This document shows, one piece after another, positions 62,312-64,000 of a DNA stretch of 64,000 nucleotides. Numbering within the stretch: position 1 is the first letter of the stretch; each line of letters opens with the position of its first letter. The stretch comes from Clostridium sp. (GTDB taxonomy: Bacteria; Bacillota; Clostridia; Lachnospirales; Lachnospiraceae): NCBI GenBank assembly GCA_031275405.1, contig JAISOV010000029.1, positions 62,001 through 126,000 of the forward strand, read 5' to 3'. The translations under genes were made by a program, and so were the position numbers. The notes under the pieces were generated by a model. The model did no database searches and had not been told where the DNA came from. It saw only the letters and a list, made by a program, of their open reading frames with translations.

Positions 62312-63976
62312 CTATCCTTTCCTACGAGCCGGACGATGTCCGGGCCGCATTTCACAGACCATCCACAGATACCACAGAAGAGTCACAAAAACCGTGTGCT
62401 TATAGTCCATCATCCCCGCCCCCAGGAAGGTATAATATAGAACAAAGCCAGCCGCCGTCCATACCGCCGTCCGCCGTCCGATCCGCCCGGCTCCTTCCCT
62501 GTGGCCAGAGTCCTCCGCGCTTGTCACATCGCTGCCGGCGGCCAGCGGCCTGATCCGCGCCGTTTTGCCCCTGTAATCAGAGTCCTCCGCGCCTGCCTCC
62601 ACAGAGCCGTCCGCCGTCCGCCGCCCGGCTCTTTCTCTGATCCGCCGCGCCGCAGACGCAAGCAGCGCCAGGACGCTTCCCGCGCTGAACCAGAACCCCC
62701 CATATCTCACATACCATTTCGTCCATCCCGGCGCGTGGTTCTTCATCACCTCATAATTTCTCCCCCCATAAGAAACATACTCCCATCCGCGAAGCTGGCC
62801 GGAAAGCACCCATGGGGCAACGGTATAGGAGATGGCGTCCTGCGCGATCTGTGTCACGACCTCTTTCGTGCGCAGATGAAACGCGGTCGCCGCCATTTTG
62901 CGGTACAGCGGCTTGGCTTCCTCCACCCCGACCGCCTCTTCCATCAGAGGGCCAAACAGAAGCGCCACTCCGTCCGCCGTTTCGGAAATCTGCCGCGCCT
63001 GCTCGGCAGTCATAGCGCCGCGCACCTCTTCCGGCCACGCCGGATAAAACCGGGAAAAAGCAGGCCAGACAAAACGGCTCACCGCGGAAGCGCTGATACT
63101 GCTCCGGATTTTCCCATAGCTTCCGGGCTGGCAGACCGCCGTCCGCAACGCCGCCAGAAATCCCGCCGCCGCCAACAGAAGCAGGAAATTTCTGAACAGG
63201 AAGCTTCTGAACAGGAAGCTTCTGAATAGGAAATTTCTGTTCAGAAGCAGGTTCCCGCAAAGAACCGCCCGCCTTTCCACGCCCGAACCCCGCAGGCCGC
63301 CATGCTCATTCCCTGCCCGCGGGGATGTGCGGCTCCCGCCTTTCCACGCCCGAACCCCGCAGGCCGCCATCCCTACCAGAATCGGCGTCAGCGCCAGGTA
63401 GCAATATTCCGGTATCAGCAAGGCGGATAACAGCCAGAAGACCAGGATCTTCCCAAACTCCAGACAGCCGGACAGCTTCCGTCCGTCTCTCCCGCCGCCC
63501 CTCCCCCGGCACAGCCGGACGACTCCCGCGATCTCTAAGAGCAGACACGACAACGCCAGCGACTGGGGCAGTACCGCCAGATGGCACTGCATGGCAAAAG
63601 GAACGGTCAGCAAGGCCGCCGCCCCCCAGACACGGCGGCGGATCCCAAAGGATTCCAGCAGCTTCCACGCGGCAAGCTGCGCCGCCGCAAGCTGCAGGCA
63701 GTATAGGATTTCATAATACGGCGGCGCTTTCCCGAAAAGCAGGAAGCCGACCGCCGAGGACGCCGCCATGGACAGCCGGATCAGCAGCGGATAGAAGATC
63801 CCGGTATACTCGTCATAGACCAGGCTCCGGCTGACCTCCACATAATGGAAGCTATCCCCGAACTCCTGAAAGCCCGTAAAGTTTGCCGCCATCCACAGGA
63901 TACCCAGGCCGACCTGAACGCCTAAGCCGAGCCGGAGCAGCTTGCGTAAGACCTCCCGGTTACAAATATTTCCCAT
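62312..63976 (-). CDS. Polytopic membrane protein with repeat-rich loop
   Basis: A 554-aa protein whose ATG has AAAGGA upstream. It has about 11 helices; the first external loop is NFTGFQEFGDSFHYVEVSRS, consistent with a GT-C like membrane enzyme. The stretch from about 225 to 270 is unusual: it is encoded by a 36-bp direct repeat read in two different frames and by 15-bp repeats giving FLFRSFLFRSFLFRNFLLL. A second low-complexity loop lies near 490-520. This is the most upstream gene of the minus-strand operon visible in the window. Confidence 0.65.
   Translation of the reverse strand: MGNICNREVLRKLLRLGLGVQVGLGILWMAANFTGFQEFGDSFHYVEVSRSLVYDEYTGIFYPLLIRLSMAASSAVGFLLFGKAPPYYEILYCLQLAAAQLAAWKLLESFGIRRRVWGAAALLTVPFAMQCHLAVLPQSLALSCLLLEIAGVVRLCRGRGGGRDGRKLSGCLEFGKILVFWLLSALLIPEYCYLALTPILVGMAACGVRAWKGGSRTSPRAGNEHGGLRGSGVERRAVLCGNLLLNRNFLFRSFLFRSFLFRNFLLLLAAAGFLAALRTAVCQPGSYGKIRSSISASAVSRFVWPAFSRFYPAWPEEVRGAMTAEQARQISETADGVALLFGPLMEEAVGVEEAKPLYRKMAATAFHLRTKEVVTQIAQDAISYTVAPWVLSGQLRGWEYVSYGGRNYEVMKNHAPGWTKWYVRYGGFWFSAGSVLALLASAARRIRERAGRRTADGSVEAGAEDSDYRGKTARIRPLAAGSDVTSAEDSGHREGAGRIGRRTAVWTAAGFVLYYTFLGAGMMDYKHTVFVTLLWYLWMVCEMRPGHRPARRKG
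63180..63245 (-). repeat. 15-bp tandem repeats in the 554-aa membrane protein gene
   Basis: Units of the form CTTCTGAACAGGAAG follow each other with small changes, encoding repeated FLFRS/FLFRN blocks at the start of a helix. Because the period is a multiple of three, copy number changes would keep the frame. Confidence 0.75.
63268..63370 (-). repeat. 36-bp direct repeat read in two frames
   Basis: The 36 bases at 63268-63303 (CCCGCCTTTCCACG ... GGCCGCCAT) recur exactly at 63335-63370, offset 67 bp. Since 67 is not a multiple of three, one copy encodes ACGVRAWKGG and the other GGLRGSGVERRA within the same open gene. Confidence 0.9.
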
Positions 63977-64000
63977 AAAATTCCTTTACTTCCTCACAGA

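Overview
The window looks like a chromosome segment of a gut-type Clostridia, most likely Lachnospiraceae. The evidence is GC-rich Firmicutes-style coding with strong AGGAGG ribosome sites, CUT1 sugar ABC transporters encoded without their own ATPases, LacI repressors, and DUF5696/DUF6044/DUF6077-type proteins common in that family. TGA is a normal stop here. I saw no rRNA, tRNA or CRISPR array.

Layout. (1) 1-213: broken 5' end of a hydrophobic, ABC-exporter-like gene. (2) 678-10356, minus strand: an alpha-mannoside/alpha-glucoside locus with a LacI regulator, two permeases, a solute-binding lipoprotein, a GH13 glucosidase and a GH38 alpha-mannosidase. Two ~70-bp direct repeats lie just outside its ends. 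(3) 10769-14660, plus strand: a PAP2-type phosphatase and a GH2 beta-galactosidase. (4) 14833-16539, minus strand: an NfeD/SPFH membrane pair. (5) 16705-19805: a small defence and mobile-DNA remnant of lower GC. It has a primase tail fragment, a truncated transmembrane-macro protein resembling Thoeris ThsA, a SacI-like restriction endonuclease, a C5-cytosine methyltransferase and an XRE regulator with no normal start codon. (6) 19965-21038: a SleB-type cell wall hydrolase behind a strong promoter and a ~330-nt leader.

(7) 21478-44792, all on the minus strand: a 23-kb beta-mannan utilisation locus. It encodes a GH26 mannanase with a CBM35-like module, a cellobiose/mannobiose 2-epimerase, a GH130 phosphorylase, a GH5 lipoprotein, two SGNH esterases resembling the CE2 and CE17 acetyl-mannan esterases, two complete sets of binding protein plus permeases, and an unusual envelope module (DUF5696, YIP1, NHL/TPR, a 995-aa CBM-fused binding protein and a triple-repeat lipoprotein). 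The likely pathway is surface cutting and deacetylation, uptake of manno-oligosaccharides by one or both transporters, and intracellular epimerisation and phosphorolysis. The LacI gene at 49192 has a clear operator, and a related sequence lies in the promoter before the epimerase.

(8) 45423-49098, plus strand: a PhnDCEE-type phosphonate/phosphate importer followed by a tyrosine-phosphatase-like gene that has lost its catalytic core. (9) 50281-51029: small orphan genes. (10) 51738-55243, plus strand, and 56262-63976, minus strand: two groups of large polytopic membrane proteins of the GT39/DUF6044/DUF6077 kind, probably for surface glycan assembly, separated by a frameshifted RelB/DinJ-like antitoxin. 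Several dispersed or tandem repeats sit at gene starts and inside loop-coding regions, suggesting active repeat turnover.
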